Shown: one piece after another, positions 31,208 through 38,905 of the stretch
Numbering within the stretch: position 1 is the first letter of the stretch
Layout of the letters: each line of letters opens with the position of its first letter
NCBI GenBank assembly: GCA_004298115.1
Contig: SCRJ01000140.1
Span: forward strand, 1 to 64,000
Direction of reading: 5' to 3'
Source: Acidobacteriota bacterium
GTDB taxonomy: Bacteria > Acidobacteriota > Thermoanaerobaculia > Thermoanaerobaculales > Thermoanaerobaculaceae
Length of the DNA stretch: 64,000 bases
Notes under the pieces: model-generated
Databases searched by the model: none
Told to the model about the DNA's origin: nothing
The model's input: the letters and a program-made list of their open reading frames with translations, nothing else
Position numbers and translations under genes: made by a program

Positions 31208-32089
31208 ATGATCACGATCGTGAATCCGGCGGCCGCGGGCGGCCGCCTCGGCAAACAGTGGCCGCGTGTGCACCGGCGCCTCGGGCGCGCCGGCTTCGCC
31301 TCGCCCGTAGCGTTCACGCAGGCGCCGGGCCACGCGACCGGCATTGCCGCCGATGCCGTGCGCCGGGGCGAGACTCTCGTCGTCGCCGCCGGCGGCGACG
31401 GCACGATCTGCGAGGTCGTGCAGGGGCTCCACGACGCCGGCGGGGCCACGCTCGGCATCCTCCCCCTCGGGACCGGCAACGACGCCGCCAGGACGCTCGG
31501 ACTGCCCCTGGGCCTCGAGGCGGCCGCGCGGACGATCCTGGATGGTCACACGCGGGCGGTGGACCTCATCCTCGCCGGCGACCGCGTCGTCCTCAACGCG
31601 ATCGGCATCGGCCTGCTCGGCGCGATCAACGTCAACGCCGCCTCGATCAAGCTCGTGCGCGGCATCGTGGCCTACCTCGGGGCCGCGGCGGGCACGCTGT
31701 TCCGCTACCGCTGTCCCGAAATCCGGCTCACCGACGGGACTTTTTCCTACCGGGGCGCCATGACGATCCTCGCGATCCACAACGGCGTCACCACCGGCGG
31801 CGGCTTCCCCCTCACGCCCGCCGCCGTCCCCGACGACGGCGCGCTCGACGCGTGCCTGGTCGAAGGCACCGCGGTTCCCGCTCGCCTCGGCCGCCTGGTC
31901 GCCGCCGTACGCGGCACGCTGGCGCAGCGCCCCGGCTCCCACGAGCTGCGCTTCACCCGCCTCGAGCTGGAAACCGCCGTGCCCATCCCCTGCCACCTCG
32001 ACGGCAACCCTTCGTCGATCGAGCCGCCCGGAATGACGTTCTCCGTCCTGCCCCACGCTCAGATCGTGATCATCCCGTCCGGAAGGTGA
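31208..32089 (+). CDS. Diacylglycerol/sphingosine-type lipid kinase (YegS/DgkB fold)
   Basis: A 293-residue kinase. MITIVNPAAAGG opens the NAD-kinase-like domain, followed by the nucleotide loop VAAGGDGTICEVVQGL and GILPLGTGNDAARTL. The C-terminal beta-sandwich ends in PCHLDGNPSSIEPPGMTFSVLP. These are the DAGK catalytic-domain marks. It probably recycles diacylglycerol to phosphatidate at the inner membrane face. The reading frame is open far upstream, but ATG 31208 follows the -10 box directly. Confidence 0.9.
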   Translation: MITIVNPAAAGGRLGKQWPRVHRRLGRAGFASPVAFTQAPGHATGIAADAVRRGETLVVAAGGDGTICEVVQGLHDAGGATLGILPLGTGNDAARTLGLPLGLEAAARTILDGHTRAVDLILAGDRVVLNAIGIGLLGAINVNAASIKLVRGIVAYLGAAAGTLFRYRCPEIRLTDGTFSYRGAMTILAIHNGVTTGGGFPLTPAAVPDDGALDACLVEGTAVPARLGRLVAAVRGTLAQRPGSHELRFTRLELETAVPIPCHLDGNPSSIEPPGMTFSVLPHAQIVIIPSGR

Positions 32090-32127
32090 CGGGCCCCCCG
32101 GTTGAAGCGTCGCGCGAAGGCGGCGGG

Positions 32128-32616
32128 TTACGTGCGCTCCAGGAGCTTGACGTACCGGAGCGTCTCCGGTTCGTACCCGAGGTGCTCGTAGACGGCGCGC
32201 GCCCTCCGGTTGCCGGCGAAGACCGTCAACGTCAGCCTGTCGAAGGCCATCTCCCGCGCCCAGCGCTCCGCTGCGCGCATCAGGACGCCGGCGACGCCGC
32301 GCCCTTCGGCGTGCGCCGCGACCGCGATGATGCCGACGTGGCCGTGCTCCGCCTCGGTGAAGTAATCGCGGACCCGTTCCAAGAGGACGAAGCCGAGCGG
32401 CGCCCCCTCCCCGTCCGTCGCCACGAGCACGGTGGTGCCGGCCGGCGGCGCCGCGAAGTAGCCGCTCACCGCCCGCGCCTCGCCCCCGACCAGTTCCGCC
32501 GCCGAGCGCCACGACGGCGGCCCGAACTCGGAAAGCCTCTCCACCGCCCGCAGGATGAAGGCACGATCCTCGGCCCGTGCCGGCCGAACGACGATGTCAG
32601 GCAATGCCTCGACCAT
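32128..32616 (-). CDS. GNAT-family N-acetyltransferase
   Basis: A 162-residue protein with the GNAT fold. Motif A is VAAHAEGRGVAGVLMRAAERWA, which contains the R/Q-x-x-G-x-G/A acetyl-CoA loop, and motif B is VFAGNRRARAVYEHLGYEPE. The acceptor is unknown. ATG 32616 is used; the frame is open to 32799 but that extension is Arg/Gly-rich noise. The 205 bp between this gene and the kinase upstream contain no gene that I can support. Confidence 0.87.
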   Translation of the reverse strand: MVEALPDIVVRPARAEDRAFILRAVERLSEFGPPSWRSAAELVGGEARAVSGYFAAPPAGTTVLVATDGEGAPLGFVLLERVRDYFTEAEHGHVGIIAVAAHAEGRGVAGVLMRAAERWAREMAFDRLTLTVFAGNRRARAVYEHLGYEPETLRYVKLLERT

Positions 32617-32821
32617 GCCGCACCGTATCAGGAACCGCGAGCCCCCGCCACACCGCCGCGGCCCGGGCCACGGCCGAGATCGACGCGACGCACGCAACGG
32701 GATGGATGCGACAGGCGCCTCCTGAGACTGGCCAGGGCAGACATTGGCGGCGTTGAGGTACCGTCCGCCCCCGAGCACGTCGCGGAGACCAACGTTCATG
32801 GGTGCGGCGGCAACACCCCGA

Positions 32822-34300
32822 TCAGGCCGTCACCGGCTCGGCCGGCAGCGTCACCACGAAGCACGTCCCCTGCCCCGGCGCGCTGCGGACCTCGACCCGT
32901 CCACCGTGCTGCTCCGCCGCCGCCTTGACGATCGCGAGCCCGAGCCCGGTTCCTTCGCTGCTGTGGCTGCGCGCGTTGGAGGACCGGTAGAACTCCTCGA
33001 AGACGCGCCCGAGGTCCGCCGCCGGGATGCCGATTCCGGTGTCTTCCACCTCGAGCTCGATCGCCCCGCCGCGCCGTTCCAGGCGGACCTCCACGTTGCC
33101 CCCGCGCGGCGTATAGCGGATCGCGTTGCCGACCAGGTTGCCGGCCAGCTCACGCAGGGCGGCGGCGTCGCCGACGATGGTGGCAGTCTCGCCGGTGATG
33201 CGGACGTTCAACGTGACCCCGGCGCGATCGGCGGCCGGGCGCGCATCCTCGGCCGCCTCGCGGACCATCGCCGCCAGGTCGACCGGCGCCAGCTCGACGG
33301 CCAGCCTTCCCTCGCGTGCACGCGCGAGCGTCAGCAGGTCGGCGGTAACCTGCGCGAGGTCGCCGGTCCGCGCCTCGATCCGCCGGATCAGCCCGACGGC
33401 CGGCCGGGGAAGCTCGCCCGCCACACCGGCGAGCAGCGCGCTCATCGTCGTGCGCATGGTCCCCAAGGGCCCGCGCAGCTCGTGCGCAACCTTGCGCAGG
33501 TACTGCGACTTGGCCCGCTCCGCCTGGCTCACGCGCTCGAGCGCCGCGGCCAGGGTTTCCGCCTTGCGCGAGACCTCGAGCGAGAGCACGACGACCTCGC
33601 CTTCGCGCCGCCGCAGCCGGTCGGCGATCGTGCTGCCGATGTACGCCGAGAGGTAAAGGGTCGTCGCGAAGACGAGCAACTGCGCCGAGACCACGGCCGG
33701 ATCGCGGTACGCCGTCGGTGTCCAGGCGCCGCCGAGCGGCCAGTGACGGACGAGGCCGAGCCCCTCGGAAGTCGCCACCGCGGCGATCAGCGCCACGCTC
33801 CAGCTCGCGTGCACGAACGTCGCCGGGCGCGAGAACAGGATCGAGGCGATGATCACGTGGAAGATGAAGAAGTAGAGGAACGGGTTCTCGACCCCTCCGG
33901 AGAAGTGAAGCAGCACCGCCAGCAGCATCAGGTCGATCGCGACCTGGAGGTTCGCGAAGAGAACGGCCGGTCCGGCCGACCCGACATCGCCCGCCCCGCC
34001 CGGTGACGACGGGAGCAGGAAGCGGACGAGCGGCCGGGTCCACGGCCACTCGCGGTGCGCCTTGCCGGCGTGCAGCCTCCGCAGCCAGAGCCAGTAGAGC
34101 CCGTTGCTGAGCGCCAGCGCGGCGAACGTGAGGTACAGACGCCACATCGGGAGGTGGACCGGGAAGACCCTGCGGGCCACCTCCACGAAGAGCGCCACGC
34201 CCGCCACGGCGAGCCAGCGCAGGCGGATCAGCCACCCCAACCGCTCGCCCAGCTCGGCGGAAACCGGCAACGAGCTCGAGATCGATGCGGTCGCGTCCAT
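32822..34300 (-). CDS. RegB/PrrB-like redox-sensing histidine kinase
   Basis: A 492-residue kinase with about six N-terminal membrane helices. Residues 135-141 are GGVENPF, the GGxxNPF quinone-binding heptad of RegB, followed by LYFFIFHVI as in that family. HisKA has H273 (VAHELRGPLG), then HATPase with NAIRYTP, DTGIGIPAADL and GTGLGLAI. It would report the redox state of the quinone pool. The reactive cysteine of Rhodobacter RegB next to the H-box is not evident. It is the last gene of the hydrogenase operon, 48 bp after a receiver gene. Confidence 0.83.
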   Translation of the reverse strand: MDATASISSSLPVSAELGERLGWLIRLRWLAVAGVALFVEVARRVFPVHLPMWRLYLTFAALALSNGLYWLWLRRLHAGKAHREWPWTRPLVRFLLPSSPGGAGDVGSAGPAVLFANLQVAIDLMLLAVLLHFSGGVENPFLYFFIFHVIIASILFSRPATFVHASWSVALIAAVATSEGLGLVRHWPLGGAWTPTAYRDPAVVSAQLLVFATTLYLSAYIGSTIADRLRRREGEVVVLSLEVSRKAETLAAALERVSQAERAKSQYLRKVAHELRGPLGTMRTTMSALLAGVAGELPRPAVGLIRRIEARTGDLAQVTADLLTLARAREGRLAVELAPVDLAAMVREAAEDARPAADRAGVTLNVRITGETATIVGDAAALRELAGNLVGNAIRYTPRGGNVEVRLERRGGAIELEVEDTGIGIPAADLGRVFEEFYRSSNARSHSSEGTGLGLAIVKAAAEQHGGRVEVRSAPGQGTCFVVTLPAEPVTA

Positions 34301-34348
34301 CCCCCGTCACCCTCCCACGGTGGGTTCCCGGTCGGTCCTCGGCGGTCC

Positions 34349-34777
34349 TCAGCCCTTGCGGGCCAGTTCGAGCGCTCTGGAGACGACGCGCACCAGATCG
34401 GCCGGTGCCACCGGCTTGTCCAGGAACTCCTGCACCGGAAGGTACTCGCCGGGACGATAGCTGCCGTCGCCGCTCTCGGGGTAGAAGCGGAGATCGGTCT
34501 TCGAGTGGATCGCGGAGACGATGACGATCGGCACCTCGCGGAAGTACGACCCGGGCATCTGCCTCAGCTTCCAGACGAAGTGAAACCCCTCGGTGGCGTC
34601 CGGCATCATCACGTCGAGCAGGATGAGGTCCGGCCTCTCGGCCTCCACCGTGGCGATACCCTCGGCGGGGCCGGCGGCGTCCACGACCCGATAGCCCTCC
34701 TTCTGCAGCAAAAGCCGCATCACGGCGACCAAGTCGCGGTCGTCGTCGACGATCAGGAGCTTGGCCTTCTCGCTCAT
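34349..34777 (-). CDS. Single-domain response regulator with receiver only
   Basis: A 142-residue receiver. It shows the acidic pair VDDD, phospho-acceptor D55 in ILLDVMMPD, the Ser/Thr position IVSA, and Lys in FLDKPV. No DNA-binding or enzymatic output domain follows. An insert before the last strand (about 103-122) carries charged and Gly-rich residues. The start overlaps the hydrogenase small-subunit stop (ATGA), so it is translationally tied to the hydrogenase. It may act through protein contact or a phosphorelay. It is the presumed partner of the next kinase. Confidence 0.88.
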   Translation of the reverse strand: MSEKAKLLIVDDDRDLVAVMRLLLQKEGYRVVDAAGPAEGIATVEAERPDLILLDVMMPDATEGFHFVWKLRQMPGSYFREVPIVIVSAIHSKTDLRFYPESGDGSYRPGEYLPVQEFLDKPVAPADLVRVVSRALELARKG

Positions 34778-35286
34778 CCGTGCGCCTCTTTCTGCAGTAT
34801 CCCACCCTGGGCAAGCTGGTCAAGCGACTCCTGCCTGAGGTGCTCCTCGGCCACCTGCTTCGGCACGAGGCCGAGCGCCAGCGCCACCCCGTAGAGGATC
34901 GCCTCGGGCCGGGGCGGGCAGCCGGGCACGTAGAAGTCGACCGGGATCACCTTGTCCGCGCCGCCGAGGACGTTGTAGGAGTCGAACCACGCGCCCCCGC
35001 CGCAGGCGCAGGAGCCGATCGCGAACACCAGCCGCGGGCGCGGCACCGCATCGAGGAGCCGCCCCAGCGCCGGCGCCACCTGTCGGGTGACCGGCCCGCT
35101 CACGACGACCGCGTCGGCGTGGCGCGGGGACCCGACGAGCTTGATGCCGAAGCGCTCCGCGTCGTAGTACGGGGTGAGGACGTTGATCACCTCGATGTCG
35201 CAGCCGTTGCAGGCACCGGCGTTGGCGTGGTAGACCCAGAGGGCCTTGCCGAACGCCTTCTTGCACGCCTTCTCGAGAAGCGCCAT
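34774..35286 (-). CDS. hyfI: Hydrogenase-4 small subunit (HyfI / NuoB-like)
   Basis: A 170-residue electron-transfer subunit with one proximal [4Fe-4S] cluster. Ligands are CNGC (ACNGCDIEV), SCAC (GSCACGGG) and the PGCPPRPE cysteine. The CNGC form separates it from complex I NuoB, which has CC. In group 4 hydrogenases this subunit passes electrons between the ferredoxin-like subunit and the NiFe site. GGGAGGTGAGG precedes the ATG. It lies 2 bp after hyfF and overlaps the receiver gene. Confidence 0.93.
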   Translation of the reverse strand: MALLEKACKKAFGKALWVYHANAGACNGCDIEVINVLTPYYDAERFGIKLVGSPRHADAVVVSGPVTRQVAPALGRLLDAVPRPRLVFAIGSCACGGGAWFDSYNVLGGADKVIPVDFYVPGCPPRPEAILYGVALALGLVPKQVAEEHLRQESLDQLAQGGILQKEAHG

Positions 35287-35288
35287 CC

Positions 35289-36803
35289 TCACCTCCCCAG
35301 CGTGGCCAGCACGTTCGCGGCACGGTCGAGCAACGGGAACGTCAGCCGCGGAAACACCCCGAGAACTACGCATGCAACCGCCAGCGCCACCATCGGCCCC
35401 CACATCGTCGCGGGGACCTCGCGGGCCGCGGCCGCGGTAGCGGGGGCGTGCCCCCAGAACACCGTCCGCGCGGCGCGCAGCAGCACCACCATGGTGAGGA
35501 AGCCTGCGGCGATCGCGATCGCCAACGCCCACCACATGCCGGCCTTCGCCAGCGCGAGGTAGACGGTGAGCTTGCTCAGGAACCCGTTGAACGGCGGCAG
35601 CCCGGCGATCGCGAGCGCGCCGATCACGAAGCACGCGCTGGTGATCGGCATCCGGTCGCGCATCCCGGCCAGCTCGCTGATCCGCCGGGTGCCGGTGGCG
35701 TAGATCAACGCCCCGACGCACATGAACAGCAACGCCTTGATCAGCGCGTGGTTGAGCAGGTGGAACAACCCCCCATAGCAGCCCAGGTAGGTGCCCACCC
35801 CGATGCCGGCCACGACGTAGCCGATCTGGCTGACCGAGGAGTAGGCGAGCAGCCGCTTGAGGTCGTCCTGCGCCAGCGCCATGACGATCCCCAGCACCAT
35901 CGTGAACACCCCGAGCGCGACCACGAACACCGCGAGCGTCGGCCAGCGCGGGTAAAAGATGCTCACCGTCCGCGCCAGCGCGTACACCGCCATCTTGATC
36001 ATCACGCCCGACAGCAACACCGAGATCGGCGTCGGCGCCTCGGCGTGCGCGTCCGGCAGCCAGGGGTGGAACGGCGCGATCCCCGCCTTGGTTCCGAACC
36101 CCACGACCAGGAAAGCGACCGCGATCAGCGCCGTCGCGGGCGGGATCAGGTGCGCGACGCCGCGCACCTCGCTGATCAGCAGCGCCTGGCCGCCGGTGAG
36201 CCGGTTGGTCGCCGCCGCCGCCGCGTAGACAAGGACGCACCCGAAGAGCGCGAAGGTGATGCCGATCGTGAGGAGCATGAGGTACTTGTAGCCAGCCTCC
36301 AGGCCCCGCTTGTCCCAGTGGAAAGCGACCAAAAGGCCCGAGGTCAGCGTGGTCGCTTCGACTGCGACGTAGAGCATCACGATGTTGTTGGTGACGCACC
36401 CCCACACCATCGTCGCGATGAACCAGAGGAAGAGCCCGTAGAAGGTGGGCAGGCGCTGCGCCGCCGCCGCTCCGACCCGCGTCGGCAGGCCCGGCTGCTT
36501 GACGTAGCGCAGCGAGTACAACGCCGTCAGCGTGCCGACGATGCCGATGGCCAGAACCAGCAGGACCGAGAGCCCGTCGACGCGCAGCTCGTTGCCCCAG
36601 CCCGTGAGCACCGCACCGTCCACGACGCGTCGCGCCATCTCGAGGCCCAACAGCGTCACGCCGAGCGGCGCCGCGACGGCCAGGAATTGAGTGAGCCGGG
36701 CACCCAGCCACCGGCCGAAGAAGGCGAGCGCGCCGGCGGCGAGCGGCACCAGGAACGCCCACGCCGGCATGCTCGAAGCGATGGTCGCCGCCTGCTCGCT
36801 CAT
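35289..36803 (-). CDS. hyfF: Hydrogenase-4 membrane subunit HyfF (antiporter-like)
   Basis: A 504-residue polytopic protein of the NuoL/M/N-MrpD family with about 14 membrane helices. Key features are FHPWLPDAHAEAPTPISVLLSGVMIKMAVY (channel Lys and His), QDDLKRLLAYSSVSQIGY, the central Lys in LLNHALIKALLFM, and AIAGLPPFNGFLSK. It would translocate protons or sodium when the hydrogenase turns over. The gene lies 52 bp after hyfE. Confidence 0.9.
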   Translation of the reverse strand: MSEQAATIASSMPAWAFLVPLAAGALAFFGRWLGARLTQFLAVAAPLGVTLLGLEMARRVVDGAVLTGWGNELRVDGLSVLLVLAIGIVGTLTALYSLRYVKQPGLPTRVGAAAAQRLPTFYGLFLWFIATMVWGCVTNNIVMLYVAVEATTLTSGLLVAFHWDKRGLEAGYKYLMLLTIGITFALFGCVLVYAAAAATNRLTGGQALLISEVRGVAHLIPPATALIAVAFLVVGFGTKAGIAPFHPWLPDAHAEAPTPISVLLSGVMIKMAVYALARTVSIFYPRWPTLAVFVVALGVFTMVLGIVMALAQDDLKRLLAYSSVSQIGYVVAGIGVGTYLGCYGGLFHLLNHALIKALLFMCVGALIYATGTRRISELAGMRDRMPITSACFVIGALAIAGLPPFNGFLSKLTVYLALAKAGMWWALAIAIAAGFLTMVVLLRAARTVFWGHAPATAAAAREVPATMWGPMVALAVACVVLGVFPRLTFPLLDRAANVLATLGR

Positions 36804-36855
36804 GTTGCGCTCCCCACTCCTCCCAGCTCCGTCATGCGCCCTCGCCGAACCCGCC

Positions 36856-37530
36856 CTAGCGCTGCAGCTCGCGCAGAGCGAACGTGTCGGTCGTGCCGAA
36901 CTCCTTGCGCACCCCGGCGATCACGTACAGCAACAGGAAGACCGTCACGACGACCTCGGTGGCGACACCGAACAGCGTGGTCTCGGGCAGCTCGGGCGCC
37001 AGGCTCACCAGGCTCAGGTGCACGCCGTTCTCGAGCAGGCACAGGCCGATCACCGTCTTGGTCGCGTCGCGGCGCGTCAGCACGCAGTAAAGGCCGAGCG
37101 CGAAGACCGTCGAGGTCACCGCCAGGTTGGTGCGGAACACCCCTCCCTGTGCCAGCGTCGTCGGGGCGAACAGCGCGACGTGACCGTGGGTGAAGCGGTA
37201 GAAGCCGGTCATCAGCAGCGCCGCCACCACCACCGAGGGGCCGAAGCCGATCAGCGGCTTGATCTCGCGGTCCTCGCCATGGCCGATGAAGCGGAACAGG
37301 AACCACGGCGTCAGCACCGCCTTGGTGATCAGCGCCACCGCCGCCCACCAGTAGAGCGACGGGTTGACCGCCGCGAAGCTGGCGACCAGCCCGACGATCA
37401 GCAGCGCCTGCGCCGAGTACGCCATCGCCGCGAAGCGCAGGCGCCGCACCTCGACCGCGACGACCGAGGTGATCACCACCACCATCGAGAGCGTCTGGAT
37501 CAGCTCGCCGTTGAGCCCCGCGGTGCTCAC
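36856..37530 (-). CDS. hyfE: Hydrogenase-4 membrane subunit HyfE
   Basis: A 224-residue protein with about seven membrane helices. It resembles HyfE, whose C-terminal part is related to NuoK/MrpC, with the ENGVHLSLV motif (conserved Glu in the membrane) followed by TEVVVTVFLLLYVIAGVR. Start is GTG 37530, overlapping the hyfH stop (GTGA). Its place between hyfH and hyfF differs slightly from E. coli hyf (D-E-F-G-H-I), where E precedes F and G. Confidence 0.88.
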   Translation of the reverse strand: MSTAGLNGELIQTLSMVVVITSVVAVEVRRLRFAAMAYSAQALLIVGLVASFAAVNPSLYWWAAVALITKAVLTPWFLFRFIGHGEDREIKPLIGFGPSVVVAALLMTGFYRFTHGHVALFAPTTLAQGGVFRTNLAVTSTVFALGLYCVLTRRDATKTVIGLCLLENGVHLSLVSLAPELPETTLFGVATEVVVTVFLLLYVIAGVRKEFGTTDTFALRELQR

Positions 37531-37976
37531 GATCTGCCTCCGCTACCGGTGCGAAACCCCGTCCTGTCCATGCGGTCGAGCGGCGTCGGCGGCACGTAGC
37601 AGCGGCCGCAGCGCTGGCACGGGCCCATGAACACCTCGAGCCGCATCACCATGTCGTCGCCGCGGTCGGTCGCGGTCTCGAACTGCTGGCTCATCGTGAT
37701 CGCCTGCTCCGGGCACACCTCCTCGCAGCGGCCGCAGTACGTGCACCGCCGCCACTGGAACTCGAGCACGCGGAGGAGCTGGCCCGCATCGCGCACCTGG
37801 ATGACGCCGGCCGGACACACGTTGGCGCAGCCGCCGCAGCCGAAGCAGCGGTCGGGATCCAGCGTGATCTTGCCGCGGAAGCCCGGAGCCGGATCGTGGG
37901 GTGCGAACGGATACGGCAGCGTCACCCGCCCCGCCTTGAAGCAGATCAGCGCCTCCCGCAGCTTGGCTGTCAGCAC
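37527..37976 (-). CDS. hyfH: Hydrogenase-4 ferredoxin-like subunit HyfH
   Basis: A 149-residue protein related to NuoI. Two full [4Fe-4S] motifs, CFGCGGCANVCP and CTYCGRCEEVCP, are followed by an extra CQRCGRC near residue 128, which may hold a third cluster or a zinc. GTG 37976 has GGAGG seven bases upstream. The subunit should connect the soluble electron-input module to HyfI. It follows hyfC by 11 bp. Confidence 0.92.
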   Translation of the reverse strand: MLTAKLREALICFKAGRVTLPYPFAPHDPAPGFRGKITLDPDRCFGCGGCANVCPAGVIQVRDAGQLLRVLEFQWRRCTYCGRCEEVCPEQAITMSQQFETATDRGDDMVMRLEVFMGPCQRCGRCYVPPTPLDRMDRTGFRTGSGGRS

Positions 37977-37987
37977 GATTTCGCCTC

Positions 37988-38905
37988 CTACATCCCGATC
38001 ACCGCGAAGGCGAGGGCCGCCAGCGCAGAGAGCGCCACCCGCATGTAGTAGCCCATCGCCTGCTCGATCCGCAACCGCGGGTTGACCGCGTCGACCACCC
38101 CCACGAGGACGAGCACGGCCAGCGCCTTGACCAGCGTCAGCACGGCGTCGAGCGGCACGACGCCGAGGTGCGGCCACGGCACGAACACCTGCACGAGCAG
38201 CAGAGCGAAGATCAACTGCTTGGCCCACATCGCCCAGCGGAAGACGGCCAACCGCGGGCCGCTCTGCTCGATCAGCGGTCCGCCCATGATCTCCTGGTCC
38301 GCCTCGGGGATGTCGAACGGCAGCTTGCCGGCCTGCGCCTGCAGCGCGAGGAACAGGGCGACGGCGGCGATCGCCATGCTGATGGTCGGGCCGTGCTCGG
38401 CGTTCCACGCGAGGATGCCGCCGACCGAAAGCGTCCCCGCCTTGACCGCGCCGACCACCAGCGCCACCGCCAGGACCGGCTCGACCGAGAGCAGCATCAT
38501 CATCTCGCGCGAGCCGCCGACCGCCGCGTACGGACTGCCGCTGGCGAAGGCGGTGAGAATCAGAGCCACGGCGCTGGTCGCCGCCACGTAGATCAGCACG
38601 ATGAGGTCCCCGGCGAACCCCAACGGCGGCGCGGCGCCGAGCGGCACCAGCGTCGCCAGCAGCAGCACCGAGCCCAACGTGAGGGCCGGTGCGAGCGCGT
38701 ACGGCAACCCGCCGGTGGTGCGCAGGTCCTCCTTGCCGAGGAGCTTGAGCAGGTCGAGGTAGGGCTGGGTGAGCGGCGGCCCCTGACGCGAGTGGACGAT
38801 CGCCTTGAGCTTGCGCATGACACCCTCGACCAGCGGCGAAAGCAGCAGCGCCACCGCCACGTTGAGCAGGGCGAGTGCGAGCGCGAGCAGCGGTGCGGTC
38901 GTCAT
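37988..38905 (-). CDS. hyfC: Hydrogenase-4 membrane anchor HyfC (NuoH-like)
   Basis: A 305-residue protein with eight or so membrane helices of the NuoH/HycD family. Conserved loops are HSRQGPPLTQPYLDLLKLLGKED at the cytoplasmic face and KLPFDIPEADQEIMGGPLIEQSGPRL, with acidic residues that take part in energy coupling. It anchors HyfG and HyfI to the membrane. ATG 38905 overlaps the hyfG stop (ATGA). Confidence 0.93.
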   Translation of the reverse strand: MTTAPLLALALALLNVAVALLLSPLVEGVMRKLKAIVHSRQGPPLTQPYLDLLKLLGKEDLRTTGGLPYALAPALTLGSVLLLATLVPLGAAPPLGFAGDLIVLIYVAATSAVALILTAFASGSPYAAVGGSREMMMLLSVEPVLAVALVVGAVKAGTLSVGGILAWNAEHGPTISMAIAAVALFLALQAQAGKLPFDIPEADQEIMGGPLIEQSGPRLAVFRWAMWAKQLIFALLLVQVFVPWPHLGVVPLDAVLTLVKALAVLVLVGVVDAVNPRLRIEQAMGYYMRVALSALAALAFAVIGM

